Assembly: GCA_009691855.1 (NCBI GenBank)
Contig: SIAI01000034.1
Location: 1 to 46,767 of the forward strand
Source of the DNA: Planctomycetota bacterium
GTDB taxonomy: Bacteria > Planctomycetota > UBA1135 > GCA-002686595
Length of the DNA: 46,767 nt
Reading direction: 5' to 3'
Shown here: piece by piece, positions 18,652 through 26,457 of the stretch
Layout: every line of letters begins with the position of its first letter
Numbering within the stretch: position 1 is the first letter of the stretch
Made by a program: the position numbers and the translations under genes
Notes under the pieces: generated by a model
Told to the model about the DNA's origin: nothing
Seen by the model: only the letters and a program-made list of their open reading frames with translations
The model's database searches: none

Positions 18652-20463
18652 ATGTACTTGCAGCGAGAAGTCGTGTCCTTGCAACGAGTCGCTCAGTTCT
18701 TCGCTGCCGCGGGTGTTCTCGGAAGCGCCGCCTGGGGCCAGACCGCCCGGTGCGCGGCCTGGACGGTAGAGAACGGTCTGCCGAACACCGACTTCGGCGT
18801 CTCCGCCTCGTCCGCCGGCGACGTCAACGGCGATGGCTACGGCGACGTGCTCGTCGGCGCGCCCGCCATCACCAACGGACAAGAGGCGCACGCATACCTG
18901 TACCTGGGTTCGCCCACCGGCCTCGCGACGACCCCGGCCTGGACTCTGGCGGGCGATCCGGGCACGCTCCTCGGCAGCGCGCTCGCGTCGGCAGGCGACG
19001 TGAACGGCGACGGCTTCGATGACGTCATCATCGGTGCCCCGAATTTCGAGAACGGTCAGACGCTCGAAGGCGCGGCGTTCGTCTATCTGGGTTCGGCCAG
19101 CGGTCTCGCGACGAGCCCGGCCTGGAGCGCCGAGGGGGACGCGCCGTACGCGGTCTTCGGCGACTCGGTTGCCTCGGCGGGCGACGTGAATGGGGATGGA
19201 TTCACAGACGTGATCATCGGCGCCTATGGGTTCAGCGACGACCAGGTGCGCGAGGGGCGCGTCTACGTCTACCTGGGCTCGGCCGCGGGCCTGGCGCAAA
19301 CCCCAGCATGGTTCGTGGACGGCGATCAACAGGACTCCCAGTTCGGCGCCTCCGTCGCGTCGGCGGGCGACGTCAACGGCGACGGCTTCAGCGACGTGAT
19401 CATCGGCGCGCCCTACATCAGCGATCCGGAAGTGTTCGAGGGTCGTGCAACCGTGTACCTGGGTTCGGCCACCGGCCTCGCCATGAACCACGCCTGGAAG
19501 GTGGAGGGCAGTCAACTCGGCGCCAACCTCCACGCTCATCTCGGCGTGTCGGTCGCGACGGCGGGTGACGTGAATGGCGACGGCTTCAGCGACGTGATCG
19601 TCGGAGCTCCGATCTTCACGGACGGGACGCTCCGCCACGATGGAGAGGGCGGCGCCTTCGTCTACCTGGGCTTCGCATCCGGCCTCGGAGCCAGTCCCGC
19701 CTGGCACGTGGAAGGCAACCTGAACAACACCTATCTCGGCAGCTGCGTCGCGTCGGCGGGCGACGTCAACAGAGACGGATTCAGCGACGTGATCGTCGGA
19801 GCCTGGGAGTACACCCCTCGAGGAGGCCAGACCTTTGAAGGTCGCGCGCTGGCGTACCTCGGCTCTGCTTCGGGCCTCGCGACGGAGCCGAACTGGAAAG
19901 CCGATGGCGATCAGGCTCGGGAGCTATTCGGCGGCGCGGTCTCCGCCGCAGGAGACGTGAACGGTGACGGGTACGGGGACGTGATCGTCGGCGCCTCCTT
20001 CGTCTACGACGGCGACCCGAGCGCCGTGGGCCACGCCAGCGCCTACATGGGTTCGCCGCTGGGGCTCGGCCGCACGTTCGCCTTTCCAGGCGACCGCATC
20101 AACGTGGACACGATCGAACCGCTCGACGTGATCCTGGGCTCCGCCTGGAATGCGCCGCTGCACATCGGTCACACGCACGGGAGGCAAGGCACGCTTCTGC
20201 TGAGCGTTCGCACCGCCGCGACCAACGGGCCGAGCTTCGTCTCGCCCGTCGGCGGGCGCGCCACGGAGATCCTGATCTCCGGGCCGCTCCTCGCGACGAT
20301 CCAGGGCTCCTACCTCGGCTTCTCGGGCGACATCCCGCCCCAGCCGATCCCGAGCCAGCCCTCGCTCCTGGGCCTCGGCTGGGCCGCCCAGTACAGCGTG
20401 ATCGGCGGAGGCTTCGCGGATCTCTCCCAGGCGGTCTACGGTGTCGTGGACTCGTGCCCGTAG
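18652..20463 (+). CDS. Secreted FG-GAP beta-propeller protein, different subfamily
   Basis: This 603-residue protein has an N-terminal signal (MYLQREVVSLQRVAQFFAAA, cleavage likely after SAAWGQ). About seven FG-GAP blades follow with a GDVNGDGFSDVIIGAP calcium loop and a characteristic Y-L-G-S-A-x-G-L-A-x-x-P-A-W motif. Seven blades make one complete integrin-alpha-type propeller. A C-terminal domain of about 130 residues begins near GRTFAFPGD and ends VVDSCP; it differs from that of the tandem FG-GAP pair. The start at 18652 has AAAGGA 11 nt upstream; the frame is open to 18592 but without signal-peptide character. The gene sits between carB-tail copies 2 and 3, so it was probably acquired with them. 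Role: exported, probably calcium-binding, partner unknown. Confidence 0.82.
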   Translation: MYLQREVVSLQRVAQFFAAAGVLGSAAWGQTARCAAWTVENGLPNTDFGVSASSAGDVNGDGYGDVLVGAPAITNGQEAHAYLYLGSPTGLATTPAWTLAGDPGTLLGSALASAGDVNGDGFDDVIIGAPNFENGQTLEGAAFVYLGSASGLATSPAWSAEGDAPYAVFGDSVASAGDVNGDGFTDVIIGAYGFSDDQVREGRVYVYLGSAAGLAQTPAWFVDGDQQDSQFGASVASAGDVNGDGFSDVIIGAPYISDPEVFEGRATVYLGSATGLAMNHAWKVEGSQLGANLHAHLGVSVATAGDVNGDGFSDVIVGAPIFTDGTLRHDGEGGAFVYLGFASGLGASPAWHVEGNLNNTYLGSCVASAGDVNRDGFSDVIVGAWEYTPRGGQTFEGRALAYLGSASGLATEPNWKADGDQARELFGGAVSAAGDVNGDGYGDVIVGASFVYDGDPSAVGHASAYMGSPLGLGRTFAFPGDRINVDTIEPLDVILGSAWNAPLHIGHTHGRQGTLLLSVRTAATNGPSFVSPVGGRATEILISGPLLATIQGSYLGFSGDIPPQPIPSQPSLLGLGWAAQYSVIGGGFADLSQAVYGVVDSCP

Positions 20464-20494
20464 GAACGTTGCGAGCGGTGTCGCCTCGTCGAGC

Positions 20495-20665
20495 GCCGCC
20501 GCCGTGCACGCCCACGTGCCGTGCATCACGACCCTGGCCGGCATCCAAGCAATCGTCAGCGCGCTCACCGCGCTGCACAAGAACCCACTCGTCGTGCGCA
20601 GCCTGCAGAGCTACCACGAGCGCGTGCGCGCCGAGACGCAGCGTTCGCCGACCGTGAAGGCCTGA
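20495..20665 (+). pseudogene. carB 3'-end direct repeat, copy 3 (orphan C-terminal fragment)
   Basis: The DNA encodes the last 56 residues of CarB (from [10 protein letters not shown] to a stop) with no carB body upstream; it begins 31 bp after the FG-GAP stop. Over the first 48 codons the protein is identical to the real CarB end, yet the DNA has six substitutions (Pro, Leu, Gln, Ala, Pro, Ala codons), all synonymous. The last eight residues differ (QRSPTVKA against KHAQGVKV) but the length is the same. A purely synonymous pattern means both copies diverged while part of working carB genes, not after duplication into a dead copy. It is most simply a donor's or a displaced resident carB end. 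Confidence 0.88.
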
Positions 20666-20699
20666 GCGCACTCAGGGCTCGCTGAAGACCGATGACGCT

Positions 20700-21032
20700 T
20701 CAGAGCTGGCGGGTCACCGTGCGGCCGATGGCCGCTCCGGGCGTCGTGTGCGGTCCGGTCGTGTCGAGATCGCGGTCGAAGTAGAGCTCGAAGAGCTCGT
20801 CCGAGTCCTGGTCGGCCAGGTAGACGACGCTCCTGCCGGCACTCTCGACGGCGATCACGTCGCCGCCCTGAGGCAGCGTCTCGTTGCGCTTCACCGCAGC
20901 CTGGCTGCCGTCGATCGGCGCGTCGTAGAGCTCGACGACCTCGTCGCTCTCCGCGTCGGCGAGGTAGAGCACACGCCGCTCCGGCGTGATCCAGAAGTGC
21001 ACCGAGCCGTCCAGCTCGAAGCGCACGCCCAC
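20700..21032 (-). pseudogene. Truncated TolB-like propeller fragment
   Basis: About 110 codons, with no start better than GTG, encode roughly two blades of the same type as the 1003-residue propeller (ITPERRVLYLADAESDEVVE, then a blade with VVYLADQDSDELFELYFDRD) and a C-terminal tail ending GRTVTRQL. There is no signal peptide, and the family-like sequence stops just downstream of the glycosyltransferase stop codon. It reads as the 3' remnant of a lost gene, perhaps cut off when the accessory block was rearranged. Expression by read-through from the upstream minus-strand gene train is possible. Confidence 0.7.
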
Positions 21033-21073
21033 CGTCGAGCAGGGCCTGCCGGGGCGGATCCCCTCTCCGCGGC

Positions 21074-23194
21074 TCAGCGCAGGAGATCCAGATAGCGCAC
21101 GTGCTGCTCCATGTCGCTGGCGAACTCTTCGTACGCCGGGCCCTTCGGGCGATCGCCGAGGCCAGCCTTCACGCGCTCGAAGACGTCGGCGGATTCGCGC
21201 TCGCGGCCCAGGCGGCGCAGGTCGCGGATCAGCCAGAGCTGCGCGGCGTGCGCGGGGTCGATGGCGCTGTGCTGGAGCAGCTCGACGGCGCCCACGAAAT
21301 CGGAGCGCTCCTCGAGCGCCTGCACGCGCGCCATCAGGGTTGGCATCGAACCGGCGAGCGCGTCGGCGTGCTCCAGGGCCACGGCCTCGGCGCGATCCGG
21401 GCGCGCGAGCGCGAGCCAGGCCGCCAGCAGGGCCTCGAGCTGGACCTTGTCGGGCTTCGTGCGCACGGCGTTCTCGACGGAGATCAGGCGCTTCAGCGGC
21501 GCGGCGGCTTCGCGCTCGAGCTCGGCGAGGTGGCGCTCGGCATCGGCGACGCGGCCGACGCCGAGGTAGGCCACGGCGAGATCGCGGCGCAGCTCGGGGT
21601 GATCGGCCGCCACGCGCGCCTCGAAGGCCTCGGGCGTGAGCTCGAAGAGCCACCACGAAGCGCCGAGATGCGCCACGGGATCGAGCCACGTCAGCCACGC
21701 GCCCGGCGCCTCGGGTGAGCGCAGCGCGTCGGCGTCGATCGCCAGGCGTCCGAAGCGCGCGCCGCTGCCGCCCCCGAGCACCTGGAACTCGCCATGGAGC
21801 TCGCGCAGGCGCGCGATGCCGGTGAACTGGTACTGACCGAAGTCGCTGTTCGTGTCGCGGAAGCGGCGGAAGGCGAGCGCCTGGCCGCCGGAGGCGCGGT
21901 TGTAGTACGAGATCCAGTCGGGGAAGTCGCGCACGAGGTCTTGGCCGAGCAGCGCGGCCAGCAGCGCGCCGACGGCGAGCGCGCGCGGACCGAAGACGCG
22001 CTCCTCGCGCCGCCAGGCTAGCGCGCCGACCAGCACGAAGCCGAGCGGCAAGAGTGGCAGCACGTAGCGGATCCCGAGCTGCATGCTCGAGGCGCTCACG
22101 TACACGAAGGCGAGCAGCGCGTAGGGCGCGCTCGCCGCCGCGGCCGTGCGCCAACCGCGCGGCGCGTCGGCGCGCAAGGCACCGCGCACGAAGACGAAGG
22201 CCGCGAGCGCGCCGCCGAGCAGCACGATCTCCGGCGTCTTGCACAGGATCGACCACAGGTAGTAGCTCGGATGCCCGTGCGCGAACTCGCCGTTCAGGAA
22301 TGGGCGCCAGTTCACCTGTCCCTGGGTGAGCTGGAAGTCCACCCCGCGCAGGAAAGCCGAGGGGAGCAGCGCCGCCAGCGGACCGAGCGCGGGCAGCCGC
22401 ACGATCCTCTGCATCAGCGCGCTCTCGTAGGCCGACGGATCCGTCGCGCCGAAGCCCTCGCGGAAGAGGTAGGTCGCGTGCAGCGTGAGCAGCGCGCACA
22501 GCACGACGGTCAGGAACACGCCCAGCGCGCGCAGCGCACGCCGCTCGGCGCGCGCGGTGAACGCGGCGCTGGCCACGCTCACGCCCAGCGGCACGGCCAG
22601 CAGCACGGCCAGGTACTTCGTGCCCAGCGCGAGGCCGAGGGCGACGCCGATCCAGGGCACGAAGCGCGGCGCGCGCGTCTCGAAGTAGCGCCACACGAGA
22701 TACAGGCAGAGCAGCGTCAGCGCCGTGAGCTGCGCATCCACCAGCATCAGGCTGCCGTAGCCGAGCATCAGCGGATTCAGCGCGTGCACGAGCAGCGCCA
22801 GCAAGCCGCCCGCGTCGCCGAAGAGCTTGCGCGCCCAGAGGAACACGAGCACGGCCGACAGCAACGCGAAGGGCAGCGTCGCCAGGCGCCCGCGGAACAG
22901 CGCCGCGCGGTCGGGCGCAACCGTGTCGAGCCCGCCGCGCGGGTACGCGCCGCCGAAGTGCGTGACGAACAGCTGGTTCGCCATCTGCGCCAGCGGGCCC
23001 TGGTACAGCGTCGCCGGGTGCACGCAGCCGCGCTCGACCAGCACGTGACCGCCGTGAAAGTAGTTGAACTCGTCCGTCACCGGCCCCATCGCGCGCGCGT
23101 CGCGCAGGATCAGCAGGGCGTGCGCGAGCAGCAACACGGCCGCCGCCAGGGCGACGCTCCTCGCCAGCGGCCGGCGCCCGAGGGGCTCGGTCAT
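21074..23194 (-). CDS. GT39-like multi-pass membrane glycosyltransferase with C-terminal repeat region
   Basis: This 706-residue protein has a hydrophobic N-terminus (residues ~11-30) followed by the acidic D-E motif (D41, E42 in TDEFNYF) expected in the first extracytoplasmic loop of PMT/ArnT-type GT-C enzymes. About ten membrane segments run through to ~420. A soluble C-terminal part follows; its last ~200 residues are helical and TPR-like. GT39 relatives move mannose or other sugars from a lipid carrier to proteins or lipids outside the membrane. The start at 23194 overlaps the aminotransferase stop (ATGA); the open frame further upstream is Arg-rich shadow sequence. It is the last gene of the minus-strand train. 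The acceptor is unknown. Confidence 0.8.
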   Translation of the reverse strand: MTEPLGRRPLARSVALAAAVLLLAHALLILRDARAMGPVTDEFNYFHGGHVLVERGCVHPATLYQGPLAQMANQLFVTHFGGAYPRGGLDTVAPDRAALFRGRLATLPFALLSAVLVFLWARKLFGDAGGLLALLVHALNPLMLGYGSLMLVDAQLTALTLLCLYLVWRYFETRAPRFVPWIGVALGLALGTKYLAVLLAVPLGVSVASAAFTARAERRALRALGVFLTVVLCALLTLHATYLFREGFGATDPSAYESALMQRIVRLPALGPLAALLPSAFLRGVDFQLTQGQVNWRPFLNGEFAHGHPSYYLWSILCKTPEIVLLGGALAAFVFVRGALRADAPRGWRTAAAASAPYALLAFVYVSASSMQLGIRYVLPLLPLGFVLVGALAWRREERVFGPRALAVGALLAALLGQDLVRDFPDWISYYNRASGGQALAFRRFRDTNSDFGQYQFTGIARLRELHGEFQVLGGGSGARFGRLAIDADALRSPEAPGAWLTWLDPVAHLGASWWLFELTPEAFEARVAADHPELRRDLAVAYLGVGRVADAERHLAELEREAAAPLKRLISVENAVRTKPDKVQLEALLAAWLALARPDRAEAVALEHADALAGSMPTLMARVQALEERSDFVGAVELLQHSAIDPAHAAQLWLIRDLRRLGRERESADVFERVKAGLGDRPKGPAYEEFASDMEQHVRYLDLLR

Positions 23195-24090
23195 GCGACC
23201 GGTACGCCCTCGCTGCGCACCAACTCGCCGAACAACGCCGAGAGCCGGCGCGTGGTCTCGCCCACCTCGCCGTCGCCGATCGTGCGCCCGTCGATCTTCG
23301 TGACGCCGGCGAGCTCGCCCATCGTGCCGGAGCAGAAGACCTCGTCGGCGCGGTGGAACTCGGCCAGCGAGAGGTCGCGCTCGGCGTTGGGCACGCGGTG
23401 GCGCTTGCACAGCTCGATCACCGCCGCGCGCGTGATGCCCTCGGGACAGGCGACGGTCTTGGGCGTCATGACCACGCCCTTGTGCACCAGGAAGACGTGC
23501 GTGGCGTTGGTCTCGGCCACGAAGCCGCGCGTGTCGAGCATGAGCGCGTCGTCGGCTCCGGCGGCGTTGGCCTGCAGCTTGGCCAGGATCGACTGGATCA
23601 GGTTCGCGTGGTGGATCTTCGGGTCGAGACAGTCGGGCGGGAAGCGGCGGATGGCGCTGGTGATCAGCGTCAGGCCCTGCTTCGAGTAGACGGGTGGCTT
23701 GTGCTCGGCCAGCACGATGAGCGTCGGCCCGCTCTTGTTCAGGCGCGGATCCATGCCCGAGGTCAGCTTCACCCCGCGCGTCAGCGTCAGGCGCACGTGC
23801 ACGCCGTCGTGCATGCCATTGGCGGCCAGCGTCTTCTTGAGCTCGGCCGTGAGCGCCTCGTGACTCGGGATCGTCTCGAAGGCCAGCGCCAGGGCCGAGT
23901 TCCGCAGGCGGTCGAGATGTTCTGACAGCCGGAAGATGCGCCCGCCGTAGAGCCGCAGGCCCTCCCAGACGGCGTCGCCGCCCTGCACCGCCGAATCGAA
24001 GGGGCTGATGCGCGCCTGGTCGCGGTGCACGAGCTCGCCATTGACGTTGACCAGGATGTCCGCGTTGCGCGGGTCGTAGCTCTGCAGCAT
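23191..24090 (-). CDS. Class IV PLP aminotransferase (branched-chain / D-amino-acid type)
   Basis: This 299-residue fold-type IV enzyme has PLP lysine K158 in the DPKIHHANL motif and the family's E-x-N-x-x-x-x-F pattern at FVAETNATHVF (191-200). The closest visual match is to IlvE and D-alanine aminotransferases; aminodeoxychorismate lyase is also possible, so no symbol is assigned. It would use glutamate/2-oxoglutarate or D-amino acids as exchange partners. It overlaps the glycosyltransferase gene by 4 bp and starts 12 bp after the sulfotransferase-like gene. No other ilv or leu genes are nearby, which favours a specialised role. Confidence 0.85.
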   Translation of the reverse strand: MLQSYDPRNADILVNVNGELVHRDQARISPFDSAVQGGDAVWEGLRLYGGRIFRLSEHLDRLRNSALALAFETIPSHEALTAELKKTLAANGMHDGVHVRLTLTRGVKLTSGMDPRLNKSGPTLIVLAEHKPPVYSKQGLTLITSAIRRFPPDCLDPKIHHANLIQSILAKLQANAAGADDALMLDTRGFVAETNATHVFLVHKGVVMTPKTVACPEGITRAAVIELCKRHRVPNAERDLSLAEFHRADEVFCSGTMGELAGVTKIDGRTIGDGEVGETTRRLSALFGELVRSEGVPVA

Positions 24091-24102
24091 GGGCGTGTCA
24101 GT

Positions 24103-24831
24103 CTACGCCGTGAGGCGTCGCTCGTAGAGCGCGCGATAGGCCGGCTCGCACTCGGTGTGCACGCGTGCCAGCTCCGGCGTGAGCTCGCCCGCGCGCGGGC
24201 GCCAGCGCTCGAAGCCGGTCGAGCGCGCGACCTCGGCGTACCAGTGCTCGGCCCAGATCCCGTCCGTCGCACGCAGGCCCGGCTCCCAGCGCAGCATGGC
24301 GGACGTGAACTCGAGCTCCAGCGCCACGCACAGCGCGCGCAGCACGCCGGCGGGATCCTCGAGCACGTCACGCGCGTCGACCACCGGCGGCGGGCGGCCC
24401 GTGCGCCGCGCGACGGCCTCGAACAGCTCGAGCTGCTGCGGCAGGCCGGTGTCGAGCGCGCTCGGCTCGGGCGTGACCTTGGCCAACGACAGGAGCATCT
24501 CGCGCGGGTCGCGGATCAAGAATGCGTGCGTCAGCGCGTCGAGCCACTCGCGCCCGATCTCGGGCAAGAGGTGGTGCGCCATGTGCTTCTGGTAGAAGAC
24601 CGCCTTCGCCTCCGGCACCGGGCCGGTGAGCCAGGTCGCGACCTTGCGCCAGTCGGTCTCGCAGCGCGCCACGATCTCGTCGCGCAGCGGGTGCGCCACG
24701 GGGCGGCGCGAGAGGTAGCAGGCGTACAGCGGCTCGTCGCACACCGCCGTATCGGGGCGGCTGCCGAAGGAGCGCAGCAGGGCCGTGGAGATGTTGCGCG
24801 GCCCGGACCACATCGCGATGCGCCGGGGCAT
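24103..24831 (-). CDS. Sulfotransferase-family protein
   Basis: The preferred start at 24831 gives 242 residues. The N-terminus MPRRIAMWSGPRNISTALLR has the P-loop-like 5'-phosphosulfate-binding region of PAPS-dependent sulfotransferases. The FLIRDPREMLLSLAK segment near residues 105-120 is the 3'-phosphate-binding R-x-x-x-S region. It begins 2 bp after the thioredoxin-like gene and ends 12 bp before the aminotransferase, so the genes are probably co-translated. I recall this small sulfotransferase type next to or fused with class IV aminotransferases elsewhere, which supports a functional link, but that is from memory. Substrate unknown. Confidence 0.8.
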   Translation of the reverse strand: MPRRIAMWSGPRNISTALLRSFGSRPDTAVCDEPLYACYLSRRPVAHPLRDEIVARCETDWRKVATWLTGPVPEAKAVFYQKHMAHHLLPEIGREWLDALTHAFLIRDPREMLLSLAKVTPEPSALDTGLPQQLELFEAVARRTGRPPPVVDARDVLEDPAGVLRALCVALELEFTSAMLRWEPGLRATDGIWAEHWYAEVARSTGFERWRPRAGELTPELARVHTECEPAYRALYERRLTA

Positions 24832-24833
24832 CG

Positions 24834-25838
24834 CTACTGCTTCTCGTGCTTCTTGGCGTTCTCGAGCGCGCGGTCGATGCTGTCGAGCAGGGCCTGGGTG
24901 CGCTTCTCGACGCGCTTGCCCTGGACCTCCTTCAGGAAGGCCTCGATCTCGACGCGCAGCTTCTGGCCATCCTCGGGGTTGCGCACTGCGGCGGCGCGCT
25001 CCTCCAGCTCGAGCAGGCGCGTGTGCATGGCGAGCCCGGCCTGCACCTCGGGATCCCGCCGCGCCATCTCGACGTACGCGGCCAGCGTCTCGGCCTCGGG
25101 CAGGCCGGCCAGCTCGCGCGTCAGGCGCTCGGCGACCTGGAAGGCCTCGGCGTAGTCGCCGCGCTGGAGCATGCGCGAGAACTGGAGCATGAGCGTGGTG
25201 CGCACGCGCTCCTGAATGAACACGAGCGGGTCGAAGTGCTCGCTCGCGCCGAGCTCTTTCGCCTGCTCCAGCGCCGCGGCGTACTCGCCTCTCTGCAGCA
25301 GCGCGGCCAGCGGGCGCGCGGGCTCGGGCCACTGCCACACGGCCTTCGGACTCGCGCCCTCGAGCGCGCGCTCGATCCGTTCGGGGGTCAGGCGCCGCGG
25401 ATCGCCGGTCCAGGCGATCACGCCCTCGGTGTCGAGCAGCACCGCAAAGGGGATGCTGTTGATCTGGAACAGGCGCTGCATCCCGCTGCCGGAGTCGTAG
25501 CCATAGGCGTACTCCACGCCGTACTTCGCGACCCACGGCACGGTCTTCTTCGGCCCCTCCCAGGTCACGCCGACGACCGAGAGTCCGCGCGCGCCGTACT
25601 GCTGCTCCAGCTCGTTCAGGTGCGGCACGGCCTGCGCGCAGGGCCCGCACCAGAAGGCGAAGAAGTCGAGCAGCACCGCGCGGCCGTAGAAGTCGGAGAG
25701 CCGCTGGGCGGAGGTCTTCTCGAGGCCCGTGAGCTCGATCGAGGCCGGCAGACGCTCGCCGACCTTGGGCGGAGTCTGGGCCGCGGCCAGGAGCGGAGCG
25801 AGGGAAAGAAAGGCCGGGGAGAGCAGGGTTCGCAGCAT
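24834..25838 (-). CDS. Exported TlpA/ResA-like thioredoxin-fold protein
   Basis: This 334-residue protein has a signal peptide (MLRTLLSPAFLSLAPLLAAA). A thioredoxin domain of the TlpA/AhpC-TSA type covers about residues 25-165, with the redox pair C64-x-x-C67 in FWCGPC and the cis-proline region at INSIPFAVLLD. The remaining ~160 residues are helical and end in a charged Lys-rich coil (EKHEKQ). Such proteins reduce or isomerise disulfides outside the membrane. It lies 64 bp downstream of the GspM-like gene and 2 bp before the sulfotransferase gene. The long helical C-terminus is more than TlpA needs and may bind a partner. Confidence 0.85.
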   Translation of the reverse strand: MLRTLLSPAFLSLAPLLAAAQTPPKVGERLPASIELTGLEKTSAQRLSDFYGRAVLLDFFAFWCGPCAQAVPHLNELEQQYGARGLSVVGVTWEGPKKTVPWVAKYGVEYAYGYDSGSGMQRLFQINSIPFAVLLDTEGVIAWTGDPRRLTPERIERALEGASPKAVWQWPEPARPLAALLQRGEYAAALEQAKELGASEHFDPLVFIQERVRTTLMLQFSRMLQRGDYAEAFQVAERLTRELAGLPEAETLAAYVEMARRDPEVQAGLAMHTRLLELEERAAAVRNPEDGQKLRVEIEAFLKEVQGKRVEKRTQALLDSIDRALENAKKHEKQ

Positions 25839-25902
25839 GGCGGGCGTACGCGCGGTGCGCTCGCCGGTTGGCCGTGCGCGCGTCCCGCTAGCTTACCCGC
25901 CC

Positions 25903-26457
25903 CTAGCTCTTGCCCGTGTCGGTCTTGGAGCGCGTCGTCAGGTCGGCGTCGAAGACCCACTGGTTCTTGCCGACCTCGCCGGGGGCGACCTTCTCGGCCG
26001 GCACGAGCTTGATGCGCGTGACCTTCACGCGCCGGCTCTCGGCCTCGAGCTTGTACAGGAAGTTCCCGATCTGCCCGAGCGAGAAGCGCTGCGTCTTCAG
26101 CTTCGGCTCGATCTTGTAGATCGTGTCCTCGATGCCGCGCGCGGGCGTCTTGGTGGTGCGACTGATGTTGACCTGCCCGATGTCGACGTTCGTGACGGCG
26201 GTGAACGAGCGGATGTAGGACTCGGGCTCGGTCTGGCCCTTGAACTTCTCGGCGCTCGCGCGGCTCTGCAGGTCGCTCAGGCGATAGGCGTTGGACTGGA
26301 TCTCCTTGACGGCCGTGGGTACGCGCAGGAGTTCGGCCTTGACCTCGCTCAGGCGCTGCGTGCGCAGATAGACCATCACACCCAGCACGATGGAACCCAG
26401 CGAGCACACCAGGATCACCAGGCGCGGGAAGCTCAGACGACCGAGGGGACTCTTCAC
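25903..26457 (-). CDS. GspM/PilO-like single-pass membrane protein
   Basis: This 184-residue protein has a short cytoplasmic start, one membrane segment (RLVILVCSLGSIVLGVMVYL, about 12-31), a coiled-coil stretch, and an extracytoplasmic alpha/beta domain with a central F-L-Y-K-L-E-A-E pattern near 130-140. That layout is what GspM and PilO share. It overlaps the GspL/PilM-N-like gene by 4 bp (ATGA), as gspL-gspM or pilMN-pilO do. By analogy the pair would form an inner-membrane platform that passes signals between a cytoplasmic partner and the envelope. Sequence similarity is weak; the call rests on architecture and context. Confidence 0.65.
   Translation of the reverse strand: MKSPLGRLSFPRLVILVCSLGSIVLGVMVYLRTQRLSEVKAELLRVPTAVKEIQSNAYRLSDLQSRASAEKFKGQTEPESYIRSFTAVTNVDIGQVNISRTTKTPARGIEDTIYKIEPKLKTQRFSLGQIGNFLYKLEAESRRVKVTRIKLVPAEKVAPGEVGKNQWVFDADLTTRSKTDTGKS

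Larger units (their letters stand above)
20464..21073. other. 610-bp region without an intact gene: right end of the accessory block
   Basis: It holds carB-tail copy 3 (20495-20665), a short unassigned spacer, and a reverse-strand fragment of a TolB-like propeller gene (20700-21032). The fragment ends 41 bp short of the stop of the glycosyltransferase gene at 21074. No intact gene, tRNA or integrase is present. Confidence 0.7.

Noticed and set aside
20441..20665. 74-residue ORF as a real small gene
   Set aside because: Its body is the C-terminal end of CarB without the rest; treated as a tail repeat/pseudogene.
15172..21073. Classic integrative element with integrase
   Set aside because: No integrase, transposase, relaxase or tRNA is present, so only the repeat structure supports insertion, not a known element type.
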